64,000 nucleotides of DNA from the NCBI GenBank assembly GCA_033032175.1, contig CM065320.1, positions 15,581,413 to 15,645,412 of the forward strand, in the 5' to 3' direction. How positions within the stretch are numbered: the stretch's first letter is position 1; each line of letters starts with the position of its first letter. Shown one piece after another: positions 21,336 through 31,680 of this stretch. Below the pieces are notes generated by a model that was not told the DNA's origin, did not search any database, and worked only from the letters and a program-made list of their open reading frames with translations. The stretch is from Saturnia japonica (taxonomy: Eukaryota; Arthropoda; Insecta; Lepidoptera; Saturniidae). Both the position numbers and the translations under genes were made by a program.

Positions 21336-22611
21336 ATGAAGTTTCCCAAATCGTCCGTAGTCTTCGCCTTGCTAATGATGGCCATGATTTGTTCCGGTCA
21401 CATTGGTGGACATATTTCATACCAGGACATCAATCCCCAGGTGTACTGCGGTAGGAACTTGGCTAGAGCACTTGCTGCTATCTGCTTCGATGATACTTCT
21501 GTAGACAAGAGATCTGAAACTGGTACTATGTATGGTGAGTTACATGCAGTTATACTTTTAAGCCTCAAAATTTATCTGCTTTCGATTTATGGTTTCATTT
21601 CAAAATCAAAATCAAAATATCTTTATTCAATTTAGGCCCCAAGAAGACACATCAATGTCAAAACACTACCATCGGTTCGGAAAACATCCCAGCCATTGAG
21701 AAGAACCGACAAGAAACTCGATCGGGCTTATCAACATTTTTTTTTTTTTTTTTTAATTGTTTTTACAGTTTTTAATTATATACAGTTATTATCATTTTCA
21801 GTAGATGTAGAGGAAATCACATCCAGACATCACCGTCATTCACGTAATCAGTCACCCTATAATAAATACCCTTTCGACAATAAAAACAGCTTACATAATT
21901 CTTGAACTTATTATCCAGCAAATCGGTAATTTACTTAGGAAGTTTATTATAGAACCTAACACAATTACCTAAAAAACTTTTATTTGTTTTACTAAGTCTA
22001 AAAGACGGAATGACTATTTTTTATTTATTCCTAGTACTGAAATTGTGCGTGTTAGTAAAAGGAACCTTATGTTTCATACTATAAGTCTTCATTAGAAGAC
22101 ACATGAGAAGCAAAGATGGCTCAATACGATCGACGTGAGTTCGAATCCCTGTAATGAGTCTCAGCTTTCAGTGAAAGAAAACATCGTGATGAAACCATAG
22201 CATGGTGGTAGGGCTTTTAATGCCCGTCTGGCTAGTTACCACCTTGAAGTTGCATATCTGCCGCCAAGTAGCTATTAGGTGTGTTCCGGCAGCTGCACTT
22301 GAGAGTCAGTTCCTCTACTATGCTTAGCGTGTGTTACCATCTTCGTCAATCATGAATAAAAAAAAACATGTTTTTCATGGGACAGATAATTGTTATTATT
22401 TTCTGCTGATAGTTTTATCGTTTTTATTCTTCTTGTTTTAGGCCTAATGCTATCACCATACTACAAAGAACAAGAAGGACCATTCGGCTGGCCGTGGATG
22501 GCACCCCATAAGGCAAAGAGCTTTGGCTTGCCGTCCAGGGGAAAACGATACGTCGTCAACGAATGCTGCGAAAAGGCATGCAGTATCAGTGAACTTATGT
22601 CTTATTGTTAG
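21336..22611 (+). CDS. Insulin-like peptide precursor (bombyxin-type), two coding exons
   Basis: Coding exons are 21336-21534 and 22442-22611 (122 residues, stop TAG). The precursor should be secreted and cut to a two-chain hormone acting through an insulin-type receptor. Residues 1-20 form a signal peptide with core [12 protein letters not shown]. The B chain has [13 protein letters not shown] (C38, C50; spacing C-X11-C) and ends at the dibasic KR 58-59. A roughly 40-residue C-peptide rich in G, P and W ends at GKR 100-102. The A chain (103-122) is [20 protein letters not shown], with the invariant CC-X3-C-X8-C spacing. Intron 2 (21535-22441, GT...AG) splits the glycine-67 codon in phase 1 within the C-peptide, the classic insulin intron position. 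The ATG directly follows an acceptor TTTCAG. Closest family by features is lepidopteran bombyxin; orthology is not established. Confidence 0.93.
21603..22080 (-). mobile_element. Reversed LINE 3' end in intron 2
   Basis: CAAAATATCTTTATTCAATTT following a CAAAAT repeat is a usual reversed LINE tail in Lepidoptera. The region on the right includes a T-run (about 21738-21756) and no intact coding frame. Family and right boundary are uncertain. Confidence 0.45.
22085..22345 (+). repeat. tRNA-derived SINE-like repeat R-C in intron 2
   Basis: The sequence contains GAGTTCGAATCCC at 22137-22149, a good RNA polymerase III B box. It then has a body shared with 33250-33490 (+), 34450-34640 (-) and 59745-59850 (-): AATGAGTCT-AGCTTTCAGT, CATAGCATGGTGGT, GGCAGCTGCACTTGAGAG and GCTTAGCGTGTG. 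The tRNA-like head of this copy seems shortened. Confidence 0.6.
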
Positions 22612-22648
22612 AAACTCTCAAAATATTCCTAGACAATTTATCTCCTTT

Positions 22649-22654
22649 ATTAAA
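22649..22654 (+). terminator. Possible poly-A signal of the insulin-like gene
   Basis: ATTAAA lies 38 bases after the stop codon. It is the nearest accepted variant of the cleavage signal; an alternative ATTAAA lies near 22777. Which is used cannot be told from sequence. Confidence 0.4.
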
Positions 22655-22679
22655 ACTAAATTTTATATTTTAGTAATTA

Positions 22680-23424
22680 GATAATTTAATCGCTTTCTAA
22701 TACACATGATGTTGCTCAATTTCTATATTTAAATGATGTTTTTGTTTGTAGAATGTAGTTGTTAGATAAAAGTTATTAAAAATATATGGAATTGTGGAAT
22801 TTAAAGTTTGTTTCATTTATTTAAAATACAAAAATAGTGCAGTCTTCTGTAAAAGAGAATTAAATAGAAGTATTCAAACGACTTTGTAGAAAATACTATA
22901 ATTAACTAGCGAATATATTTTTATTTCGCTTTACTTACAACGTCCTATTTTCTCCATTCAATCTAAAGATATTCGACCAAAAACGACACTCTTAAGACCA
23001 ACTAAGAATGTACAAATAATAATAATAATAATGAACTAATTTAATCTCAATAGCTCTAGATCAGCTATTATTAGTTAATTTAATTAGGTATGAAATTTTG
23101 TAATAGTAGGGGTAATGCAGTAATATGTAGTAACTAAATATTTTATTCCTCTTCTTGGTTTATTTGGGTTGGCTGTGAATTTATGTAGACAGCAATGCTG
23201 TGCACCTTTTGCTACATGTGAATTATAAGTTTAAACATAACTACAATACTATCCGAGGTTGGTCATAAATAAGGACTTGTATGTTAATAACCACTCCTTT
23301 CAAGTTAGAACACACCAACGCAAGAATGGATGCTTTATGTCAGGTGTGGCTGTTATGATTTTGTACATTCTACCTCCTTGTCTTGATCCAAGTCAGTATT
23401 TTTAATCATTATATTAATACATGA
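22680..23424. other. Intergenic downstream of the insulin-like gene, no gene seen
   Basis: AT-rich, with a short ATA/AAT repeat at about 23014-23031. No second insulin-like A or B chain motif was found here or elsewhere in the window. Confidence 0.45.
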
Positions 23425-24363
23425 GAAGAAAACTTTGTACCCCTTCTTACGAAAACTGCGCGGACGGAAGTCTGTGAGATTTGACATGGTTACAGTTTAT
23501 ATGGAGGAGTGCAGAAAGCTAAAATTTATTTATAGTATGTGTTACTATATTAAATAAAATTAATTAATACTGCGAATCTTAACCAGACCAGTGCCATTGA
23601 ACGTAGAACCCACAAAATATTGACGTGGTCACTCAATGAAAAGTGACAGCAAGTGATATAATATGTGTCAAAGAGAGACATCAGATAGACCATCGGATAC
23701 TCCAGGATTTTCCTTGATATCTTTATTACGGAATTACAAATCTTATGGGCGTAATCAGGGCTAAGTGCAAGCACTATGTACATAGTCCGACAACCCATGT
23801 AAGAATGATGTATGTCTGTTTATTTCGGGTTGCCTCCAGTGGCCTCCAACCTCCCATAAATAGCCACCACAAGACTCGCATGTCTAATGTTATCGCTGTC
23901 CGTAAGTGACCTGGTAACTAATCTTGATCATCCTCATAATCTGACAAGCTCCAGCCAGAATGATCTTCTCATCGGGTTCCGACTCAGTGGGTTGCCTTGA
24001 GCAATCTTGATCCAATATTAACGATATGCACGTTGCGATACGGCTCCAACAAGAATCATCCTTCAAGCCCATCGTTGTCTGTTTATATAGCTCGTGGGTC
24101 TCACAGCACGATTATTGTAGCTAGCGCGCGGCGTCTCTACATTATTTTCAGTTATTTTATTTTTCACGTATTTTTGATTACTACAGAAAATTATTATCTC
24201 GTTGCTATGGCACATGTTTTCTTCTTTTTTAAATAATCCCATAGACACGATTCTCTGACATATTTATTGTTTAGGTTCATACTGCAAATGTCAAACAGAA
24301 AATAGTCTATGATTAAAAAGTCGCTGGTCGAATTTCGATCATTGGGCGACCGCTAGTTATTAT
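23425..24363 (+). repeat. Repeat R-A, split by an insertion
   Basis: The left part (23425-23664) and right part (24260-24363) match successive parts of the unbroken copies at 32352-32712 and 55731-56074. Shared blocks are GTGCAGAAAGCTAAAATTTA, AAAAGTGACAGCAAGTGAT, GTTTAGGTTCA and GAAAATAGTCTATGATTAA. A 595-bp foreign segment separates them, with ATAT on both sides. Confidence 0.7.
23665..24259. mobile_element. Unidentified 595-bp insertion within repeat R-A
   Basis: The segment is absent from the two other copies of the host repeat. It is flanked by ATAT on both sides (23661-23664 and 24260-24263), consistent with a 4-bp target duplication. Its ends (GTGTC... and ...CTGAC) show only weak inverted similarity. 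Short open frames on the - strand (about 23550-23798 and 23890-24072) show no recognisable domain. Confidence 0.5.
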
Positions 24364-24783
24364 AATTATGTGTAGGATATATTGCCGCATTACCGGAAAA
24401 AGAGCTGTCTCTCCTCGTGCCACACCTACCAGCATTTTGTTTCCATAGACCCAGTCCCCTTTTAATATATTAAGCTCGCGTCTTCATCTTCATATAACGC
24501 GATGCCGTTTTACGTTATGTGGTAAAAATTCCATTACATTCTGCGAACAAATTTTTTAACATTCGTTTGCAATTTAAAAAGATGTTTATACACCTTGAGG
24601 TAGAAGGTGAAGTAAATTGGCGCCCGGGGTCCTTTATTCTGGACTGTGTCGTATGCATTCGCTCGTATTCAGTATTCAAACTGCAGGATCCTCGCACGTT
24701 TGCCGACGAGAGCGAATGCATTCGGTTTAGCATAAAGTTTCTTTAGCGTGTCTCGTAATGGCAGACGAGAGTTTTGGACTCTT
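24364..24783. other. Intergenic, no gene seen
   Basis: No feature was recognised. Open frames on both strands at 24515-24746 overlap each other and show no motif. Confidence 0.4.
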
Positions 24784-25045
24784 ATAAAATTTAAGCGTCT
24801 GCTTGTAATGTCAAAATATTAGCTTTTTACTAAATGCATATGTAGGTATATAGGTACGGTAGCTGTAACGAAATACTAACTTTTAAATTGTCTGTGTTTG
24901 TTCTGGTTAATCTCCAATTTTGACAGGACTTTCACTGGCAGATAGCTCATCAGCTAATGATGTATGTCATCCTATAAGGGGCAGCTTAGGCTACTTTTAT
25001 TTTAGAGAAATAAGTAGGGTTCTGAGCAAATAAGCGAATGATCCT
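24784..25045 (-). repeat. Repeat R-B, partial copy
   Basis: It matches the distal half of the R-B family, from the TGTCAAAAT end through TTTTGACAGGACTTTCACTGG and the TAGGCTACTTTTATTTTAG block. The AGCTGTGCC head is missing. Confidence 0.6.
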
Positions 25046-25118
25046 TTTCATCTTCTACCGTCGTAAGTGAAAGCGGGGTCACCAATCATCAACCAACCAA
25101 CTAATCATCAATGAACCA

Positions 25119-25215
25119 ATTATCATCATCATTATTTCAGCTGAAACATGTCCACTACTGGACCTAGACCTTTCCCAGTAATCGCCACGCTTTGCAGGCG
25201 GGTTGGTGATCGCAG
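25119..25215. repeat. RTE-like LINE fragment
   Basis: ATCATCATCATTATTTCAGC followed by TGTCCACTACTGGAC and a GGCGGGTTGGTGATCGCA end resembles a segment very common in lepidopteran RTE-type LINEs. Recognition is from memory of that pattern; no coding remains. Confidence 0.45.
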
Positions 25216-25279
25216 TTTGGTTACAGAAAAATACTAGAAGAACGCTGCTGTCCGTCCGTTCTTCGGCTAATCCCTTCAC

Positions 25280-27620
25280 ATTTTACGACAGCGACGGGAT
25301 GAGATGCGGTGGTGCTATTCTAAGCCGGAAAATATACGGCATACAATAATACCAGCCTGTAAATATGCCCAATATGGAGATATCAAAGGTCAGGAAATCC
25401 ACAGTCTTATATTTTTCTTACACTCGGCGGTACTACAAGAATATTTTTCAAGTGGTCACTGGTCTCTATCACCAAGATCTTATATTCTGACTCTCGTTGT
25501 TTGATGTAAATGTGATTGAGATTTTATTTAAGTTGACTTATATAGCATTTAGGTAGTAAAGAAACGGGGAAAACGGTGACGAAAAATTAATAACGGTTAA
25601 TAAAAGACCGAATTTGAAAAAAATTAATATTGACGTTTTGAAATAAAACAACTCCTCCTATTATATTAAGATTTATTACTTGCTACATGATTACTTATCC
25701 CTGAATTTTTTTTCTTATTTTTTTTTACCAAGTATTTTATCACAGTGGCGAGACAGAAATAATTTATATTTGTAATACATTTTGAAATGTTTTTCAAAGA
25801 AATTGTAAAAACTAAACGCCCGTCTGTCTGCATTAACAATAACAAGACCACATTTTCAACTTTTCTCTTTGAAAAAAGTTCAAAATATTTCACTGGCAGT
25901 ACCGGCACTTTACAATTTTGAACTTTATTCTTAGATCATTAGAATATGTATTAATTATTTATTCTTAATAGATAATATACAGTACCTTATGTTAAGACAG
26001 AGATACGATGCAAATTTATTGAAAATGAGTTTTCACTATATGTATGGTCGTTGCGATTAAATCTGAAGGAATACTATACCATCTCAATATTTACTTTATA
26101 TAGATATTCAATATATAAATGGCTTGTAGACACAATCTTTTTTCATAACCTCCAATATCTTATATTATAGATGTTTTTTATTAAACATTCTACGTTTTAT
26201 TGAACTCTTGTATTCTTATTGGATTCTGTTATTTTTACTATCGCTTGTTTTTAATATTAATAAATGAAGCCATACGTTGGTATTGGGGTTGGTTGCTATA
26301 TTATATATACCCAATAAATAATAAACTAAGAAAAGCCTTTTATTTCTTAATAGTTCCTGTACAATATTTTTTTTAAAGATAATTTGTTTAATAGTTATTT
26401 TAGATGATTAGTTTTTTAGGCTTCTCAGATGTAGGCTTCTTTTAATATTCTCTTCTTTTATTATTCTCAGTCTTGCGCTACTTGTTGCCATTCTTGGCCA
26501 GCTATTTTTTTAAGTCGTCTTCTCAGCTTGTATTTAAATACAATATCCATACATATTATAAAAACTCAACGTCTCTCTTCCTGTCTTTCCATGCATGTTC
26601 TTTTCACGAGAAAACCACATAACCAATTAGGGTACATGTTTAAAAAAAAGTCATAGCTATGTTTAGGCCAGGTAGGTTTAAAGGATATAGTTTGTTATAT
26701 AAAGTAACGTACGAAATAAGCTGTCATGATAACGGTGAATTTACGTTATTTGCGAAGCTATTTTCTCCAATTCATTATGAATCCTTATCAAGATAAATAT
26801 GTTAGTTAACTTGAGCTTTTAATGTAGATTGAAATTATCCTTTACATTATATAATTAAAATGAATACCGTAGAAGATATCACGGATTCAAAATTACGTGC
26901 AACCAATGAAATCACTGGCAGCTATACCGCTGCTACCGCCCGCACCACGATCTATCTATAGGCTGTGTATGAATTGTTCGTCGGGAGATAAGTGCACTTT
27001 TAGTTAACATGAACTGTGAAGTTATGAACTATCAATAATAAAGCATTACATTCTAAATCAATCGAAGACATGTTGTTTTAAACATAAATGGCACCATTTT
27101 GTAAATTGCACCCGTGCAAAGCTGGGGAGGCGATATATGACATATTGTAGAGTATAAGTGGCATTTTGCATTATATAACTTAGTTATTATAGACAAGTGA
27201 AGTAGTTTAACATGGACCGTGAAACAGGAAAACTACCTAGATAGTTTTACCATAAATCGTTTCTGTTATAAAATTTATACGTGTGTTTATGTAACTATAA
27301 AAGCGACAAATTGAAGACGTCTCGAGGCCGAGTATTGAAGTGGTTTGCAGCATGTTCAGAGGTCCACTCTGTACCTGATATCAACGATCTCTGGCGTTCG
27401 AAAACGTTAACGTACACGATGTCATGGAGAAGGAAAAGTTTAAATTTATATATTAAAACAGAGTAACTTAAATTATTTAAATTTAAATTAAATTTAAATA
27501 AATGATGAAGGTTATATTACATTATCAGTTATAATTGTTTCCAATATAGTAACACGCAGCGAGACGCACATAAGAACACAGACTTAACTTAGACAGGCTT
27601 AAGCGAGAATATCTTCAAGG
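25280..27620. other. Long intergenic stretch, no gene seen
   Basis: Mostly AT-rich. At about 26550-26720 a diverged relative of the repeat at 36577-36985 is suspected (TATTATAAAAACTCAACG, then AACCACATAACCAATTAGGG). Open frames up to 80 codons have no family resemblance. Confidence 0.35.
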
Positions 27621-27624
27621 CTTT

Positions 27625-27715
27625 TTTTTAGAACTGACTATACTGTTAGCCTTAGGGGCCCTGAAGCCGCTGCGGCTTTTACAGCTTCACCGAACTTGAG
27701 TCTTCAAACCGGTTG
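27625..27715 (-). mobile_element. Jockey-type LINE tail (reverse)
   Basis: A T-run, then ACTGACTATACTGTTAGCC, GGGGCCCTGAAGCCGCTGCGG and TTTTACAGCTTCACCG matches the start of the insertion at 47220. It is the last 90 bases of the LINE, inserted with its poly-A facing left. Confidence 0.65.
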
Positions 27716-28289
27716 TTGCCTGCTTATAAAGTGCTTGCTGTCACAGTGCATACCTGTTGCTATCGCGCTCAGTCAATATTGCAGGTCAATAGAACAAATA
27801 CTAAGTCATTAGTACGGATTTCATAATCACATCGACACCCTTCTCCGCCATATTATAATAAATAGATTTTTTTTAATATGACGTGTTGGTAGAGAAAGCA
27901 TACCTCAAAGGAGAAAGCCGATCCTGATAACAATTATGTACAGTTATGAGTCAATAAAGAATTTTGACATTCACTCATCTATGATTATCACCAGATATGA
28001 AATTTCAAAGTAAAACTTACATTTTTAAATGGCTTAACCGAAGTGTGAATGTTTTAAAGTAGAGAGTATTTTTGCGGCACTACTCGCACTAACATAATTC
28101 AAAAGTGAGCGAGATAGATATATCATTAAGTCTGTATGGTTTTGCTTAGAATAAGTATTATTTTTTACGGAAATTTTAATTTACCTATAATTCGTAGTTA
28201 AACCGATGAATACAATTCAGATTACAAGAAATTAATAGTACCTACCTACCTATACCCTTTTAGTCAAACGTCAATTTTCATATTTATCT
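27716..28289. other. Intergenic, no gene seen
   Basis: AT-rich sequence without recognisable features. Confidence 0.4.
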
Positions 28290-28485
28290 ACAAAAATGAC
28301 AGACTTTCATACAAACTTTCATCCTATTTTTCAACACCTTAGGGGTTGAATTTCCAAAAAAATTCATCCCCGATGCTCACCTACAGTGTGGAACCCGTAG
28401 GATAATTATCATGTTCTTTAAACCCAGTTGCTTCGGCTGTGCGTTGATATGTCAGTCAGTCAGTCAGTTTTATATACTAGAAGAT
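28290..28485. repeat. Dispersed lepidopteran-type repeat
   Basis: CTTTCATCC, then CACCTTAGGGGTTGAATTT, and a terminal run of GTCA units (about 28450-28468) follow a layout I associate with a common lepidopteran repeat. No second clear copy was found in the window, so this rests on recall. Confidence 0.35.
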
Positions 28486-28489
28486 ATTT

Positions 28490-29275
28490 AACCTATCAAT
28501 CCATTATCATATTGTGTAGATAGTTAAATGCTCTTTACAGTTTAATATAATTATCAGTTATTTGATGAGAAAATCAAAGATAAGCATGAGTTAATTTTTT
28601 TTTTCTAAACTTTAAAACGGTAAACCGATTTTGACTGGGCTTTTGTTAGCAAGTAGAGTACTTATTAAAAATAATCGAGACGACTTTTTATTCACTGTAA
28701 AGACTTATAGAGTGTTTACTATTCAGTGAAACGCGATGTTTAGTCAGAAGATAATAATAATTGTGTAATTCAAGCGTGTGGTTTTGCGAATATAGCTAGT
28801 TTTAAAAACACTAGCCTGCTGACCTGTGTGAATATTTTGCACTTTACAGAATGTAAACGATCGAACCGCTGTCCCGTTAGTCAAATAGCTTGTTAATAGA
28901 TGATGATGAGATGATGATCAGCAAAAACAAATGACATTACTAATGAAAAAAAAAAACTATTTGCCATTAGCGGGGAACATAAGTTTTAAACTGATGTTTG
29001 TCTCATTCATTTTGACGAAGAAGTAAGGGAGATATGGCATTGCGAGAAAAACAACTTTGAGAAATGCCATATATGATATATTTACTGTTCTTAAACTTTG
29101 TGATAACTGACAGTGACGGTAATGAATCTTAAATTTTACTACGATATTATCCTTTTTTTTTATAATAGCTCGGCACATTGACGGTTCTTTACCCCGAATG
29201 TTAAACCACCGAGAGATCTCTGTCATGCTGGCCTGCATAAATATCTCTTCACGTTACGCTTCTTCTTTATGTTAT
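28490..29275. other. Intergenic, no gene seen
   Basis: AT-rich, with A and T runs at 28949-28957 and 29154-29160. No supported feature. Confidence 0.4.
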
Positions 29276-29760
29276 ACTAGCTGTGCCCGCGACTTCGTTC
29301 GCGTGGACTACAGAATAACGTCGATCGGGCATACCTGCTTATCTTCTTACTCCCGCTGCCGTTTATACGCTTATTGTGGGTGATCTTTAGAAGATATATG
29401 CCCTCGCGGATTTTTTTATAGGTCTCTTAAATAGCTAAAATTATGTACAACATTAATTTTATATATCTCTAATGATTTACTCAGTGTAAGCAATTTAAGC
29501 GCCCAAATTGATTCACCATGATAAGATTATTTTATATGCACGGAACACTAATTCTTAAAAAAAAAGTAGCCTAAGTTACGCCATAAAACATCAGCTATCT
29601 GAGAGTGAATATGCCGAAAAATTCGGAGATTACCCTGAACAGACGGACAGACAGACAAAAATAAAAAAAATGGGTTTTTTTATATAGGTATCGCATGTAT
29701 ATACTTTATTAAGCATTTAGTAAAAAGCTGTTTATTTTGACATTGTAAAGAGACATTACA
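29276..29760 (+). repeat. Repeat R-B, near full-length copy
   Basis: It starts ACTAGCTGTGCCCGCGACTT and runs through TTAAGCGCCCAAATTGATTC, AGTAGCCTAAGTTACGCC and a GGACAGACAGACAAA block, to TTTGACATTGTAAAG. Same family as 31168-31680. Confidence 0.75.
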
Positions 29761-29994
29761 TATTACCAGGTTTCAAGTTGATAAACTATTACCGTATCCA
29801 CAAAATAACGTTTTATAGCGCCATTGCCGATCAGTTGATAGGCAAGTCCTAGCAGTCTGAGTGTTGTCGGCGACCGGCCGGGCGCTGGGCGGCCACTTAG
29901 TCCCGAAACGGCCGTGCTTTATCGATAGATTCCAATCGATATTCGATAGTATGCTCATAAGTGTTGAGCCCTCCTTCGTATAAAACCGAGAATT
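29761..29994. other. GC-rich patch between repeats
   Basis: The segment at 29860-29920 is distinctly GC-rich (CGGCGACCGGCCGGGCGCTG). Open frames crossing it have no motif. Its origin is unknown. Confidence 0.35.
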
Positions 29995-30330
29995 TTCGAG
30001 GTAAAAACTTCTTAAGCACCGTTGTGATTTTATCGATAAAACGATGAAACGAAAAAACGACACAAAAAATAGACAAACACATACATCTATAGGATTAAGC
30101 ATGCGACAAAATGAGACAGAATACAAAAATACAGTGTTTCTTATTATCTCGGTCTACTCTTAGTACGTGTGTGTGCACCTACGTATTAAGAAGTCTTGGG
30201 AAAAGGTGTCATAGCCAGCTTTGTGTATTGTTCACGTGTATTGTTTACGTACATATTTTTGTGTTTTCTGAGGGTTTCACTTCTACCACATATGATCAGC
30301 ACATTATGTGTTTTTTTAAATATAATATCT
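29995..30330 (+). repeat. Repeat R-D, reference copy
   Basis: The blocks are CGATGAAACGAAAAAACGAC, CTTGGGAAAAGGTGTCATAG, TGTTCACGTGTATTG and CACTTCTACCAC. They recur in order at 13925-14405 (reverse) and in part at 11550-11735. Confidence 0.55.
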
Positions 30331-31167
30331 AAGGGGGAACCTGTTTACATAATAAAAAAATGGTATTTCAAGTAATAATGACATGCTAAAGTAAGTGCTG
30401 TAAATAAAACATTTACAGAAATATTTTTTGATTGAAGGATATCCGGTATTGTGTTACTTTAGACAACCCTCTTAGTTTTATTGCTTATCGATACGCCTAC
30501 ACTGTTTATCGATGCCTTCGAACATAAAGTTTGGATTTTTTACGATTCACCAGCCTAAAATTAAGTTGGGTATTTTTATAGTGAACTGTTATCTCCATCT
30601 ATTAGATTATCCTCATGTATTTTATGGGATTGTAACTAGATTTCATTTTTCGACAACGTTTATGAACGTTAGAACTTGAAATCATTTTACTCGTAAATAA
30701 ATATCGAAGGCCGCATTTTGCAAATTATATCCCAAAATAACTTGTAAGTAATCATTTGTTTCGATATTCAATATCATCTGCCTAGCTTTTATATCTCTAA
30801 AATTTTCTGACGTCGAAAAAAAAACAATAAAATAAGTCAATAATACCTCTTTTGTCATCCCCAAAGTTCTGTTTCCCACATAAAATTTAATAGCACTTCT
30901 CTAAATTGTTTCAAATCGATCATAGTAAATAAAAGACCACAGGCCGGGCGTAGCATCTGCACTGTACACGTGCACGTCTATTTAAGTTGCATAGCACCCA
31001 CCAAACACCATTTTTAACATATCAATCTAAAAACTTTAAAATAGTTTGCATTTACAGTAATTTGCATCGGAACTTCAACTTCGAAGATACACCTGGGAAC
31101 TCCTCAGAACCATGGAAGTGGGGTTTCTTTTTGTTAAAAATGGTTGTAAGTTATTAATATATTGTCA
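30331..31167. other. Intergenic, no gene seen
   Basis: AT-rich. No supported coding, RNA or repeat feature. Confidence 0.4.
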
Positions 31168-31680
31168 ACTAGCTGTGCCCGTGGCTTCGCTCACGTGGAC
31201 TACAGAATGCCCTCGCGAAACTTGCTCCCCGCTCCCGGCTATTTTAAAGACAAAAATGCTTATTGTGGGTATTCCTTATACTTATACTCTTATACTCTCC
31301 CGAACGTTTTTGTAGGTCTTTTTAATACCTATGATTATGTTGTATATTAACTTGCTATATCTCATATGGTTTACTTAGCATAAGCCATTTAAGCGCCCGA
31401 ATTGATTCACCACGACTAGTTTTCTTTTTATTTATGCGACCCCTTCATTCTTTTTCTAAAATAAAAGTAGCCCAAGTTACTCCCTATATCATTAGCTATA
31501 TATCAGTGAAAATCCCGTCAAAATCGGTCTAACCTTTTCGAAGATTACCCGGAACAAACAGACAGACAGACAAAAATTTTAAAAATGGGCTTTTTGGTAT
31601 ATATACTTTCATATGCATTTAGTAAAAAACTGTTATTTTGACATTACAAACAGACACTTTAATTTTATTAATTGTATAGA
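31168..31680 (+). repeat. Repeat R-B, full-length copy
   Basis: This is the clearest copy: head ACTAGCTGTGCCCGTGGCTT, middle TTAAGCGCCCGAATTGATTC, then GTCAAAATCGGTCTAACC, GAACAAACAGACAGACAGAC and tail ACAAACAGACACTTTAATTT. There is no reading frame along its length. Confidence 0.75.

Larger units (their letters stand above)
21535..22441 (+). other. Intron 2 of the insulin-like gene (phase 1), filled with repeats
   Basis: The donor is GTGAGT and the acceptor is TTGTTTTAG, 907 bp apart. The intron contains a reversed LINE tail and a SINE-like repeat, listed separately. The intron is needed to join the B-chain and A-chain halves, because the first exon runs into a stop if read through. Confidence 0.85.

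Noticed and set aside
21336..21635. A one-exon 99-residue reading of the insulin-like gene
   Set aside because: It runs past the GTGAGT donor into intron and LINE-tail sequence and would lack the A chain.
22137..22149. B-box-like motif as a possible true tRNA gene
   Set aside because: No cloverleaf can be drawn around it and the sequence belongs to a dispersed repeat.
23890..24072. 60-codon - strand frame in the unidentified insertion
   Set aside because: Too short, with no recognisable motif; kept only as part of the insertion.
28447..28470. Tandem GTCA units as a possible CRISPR-like or regulatory array
   Set aside because: It is a simple four-base repeat of a few units inside a dispersed repeat; eukaryotic context excludes CRISPR.
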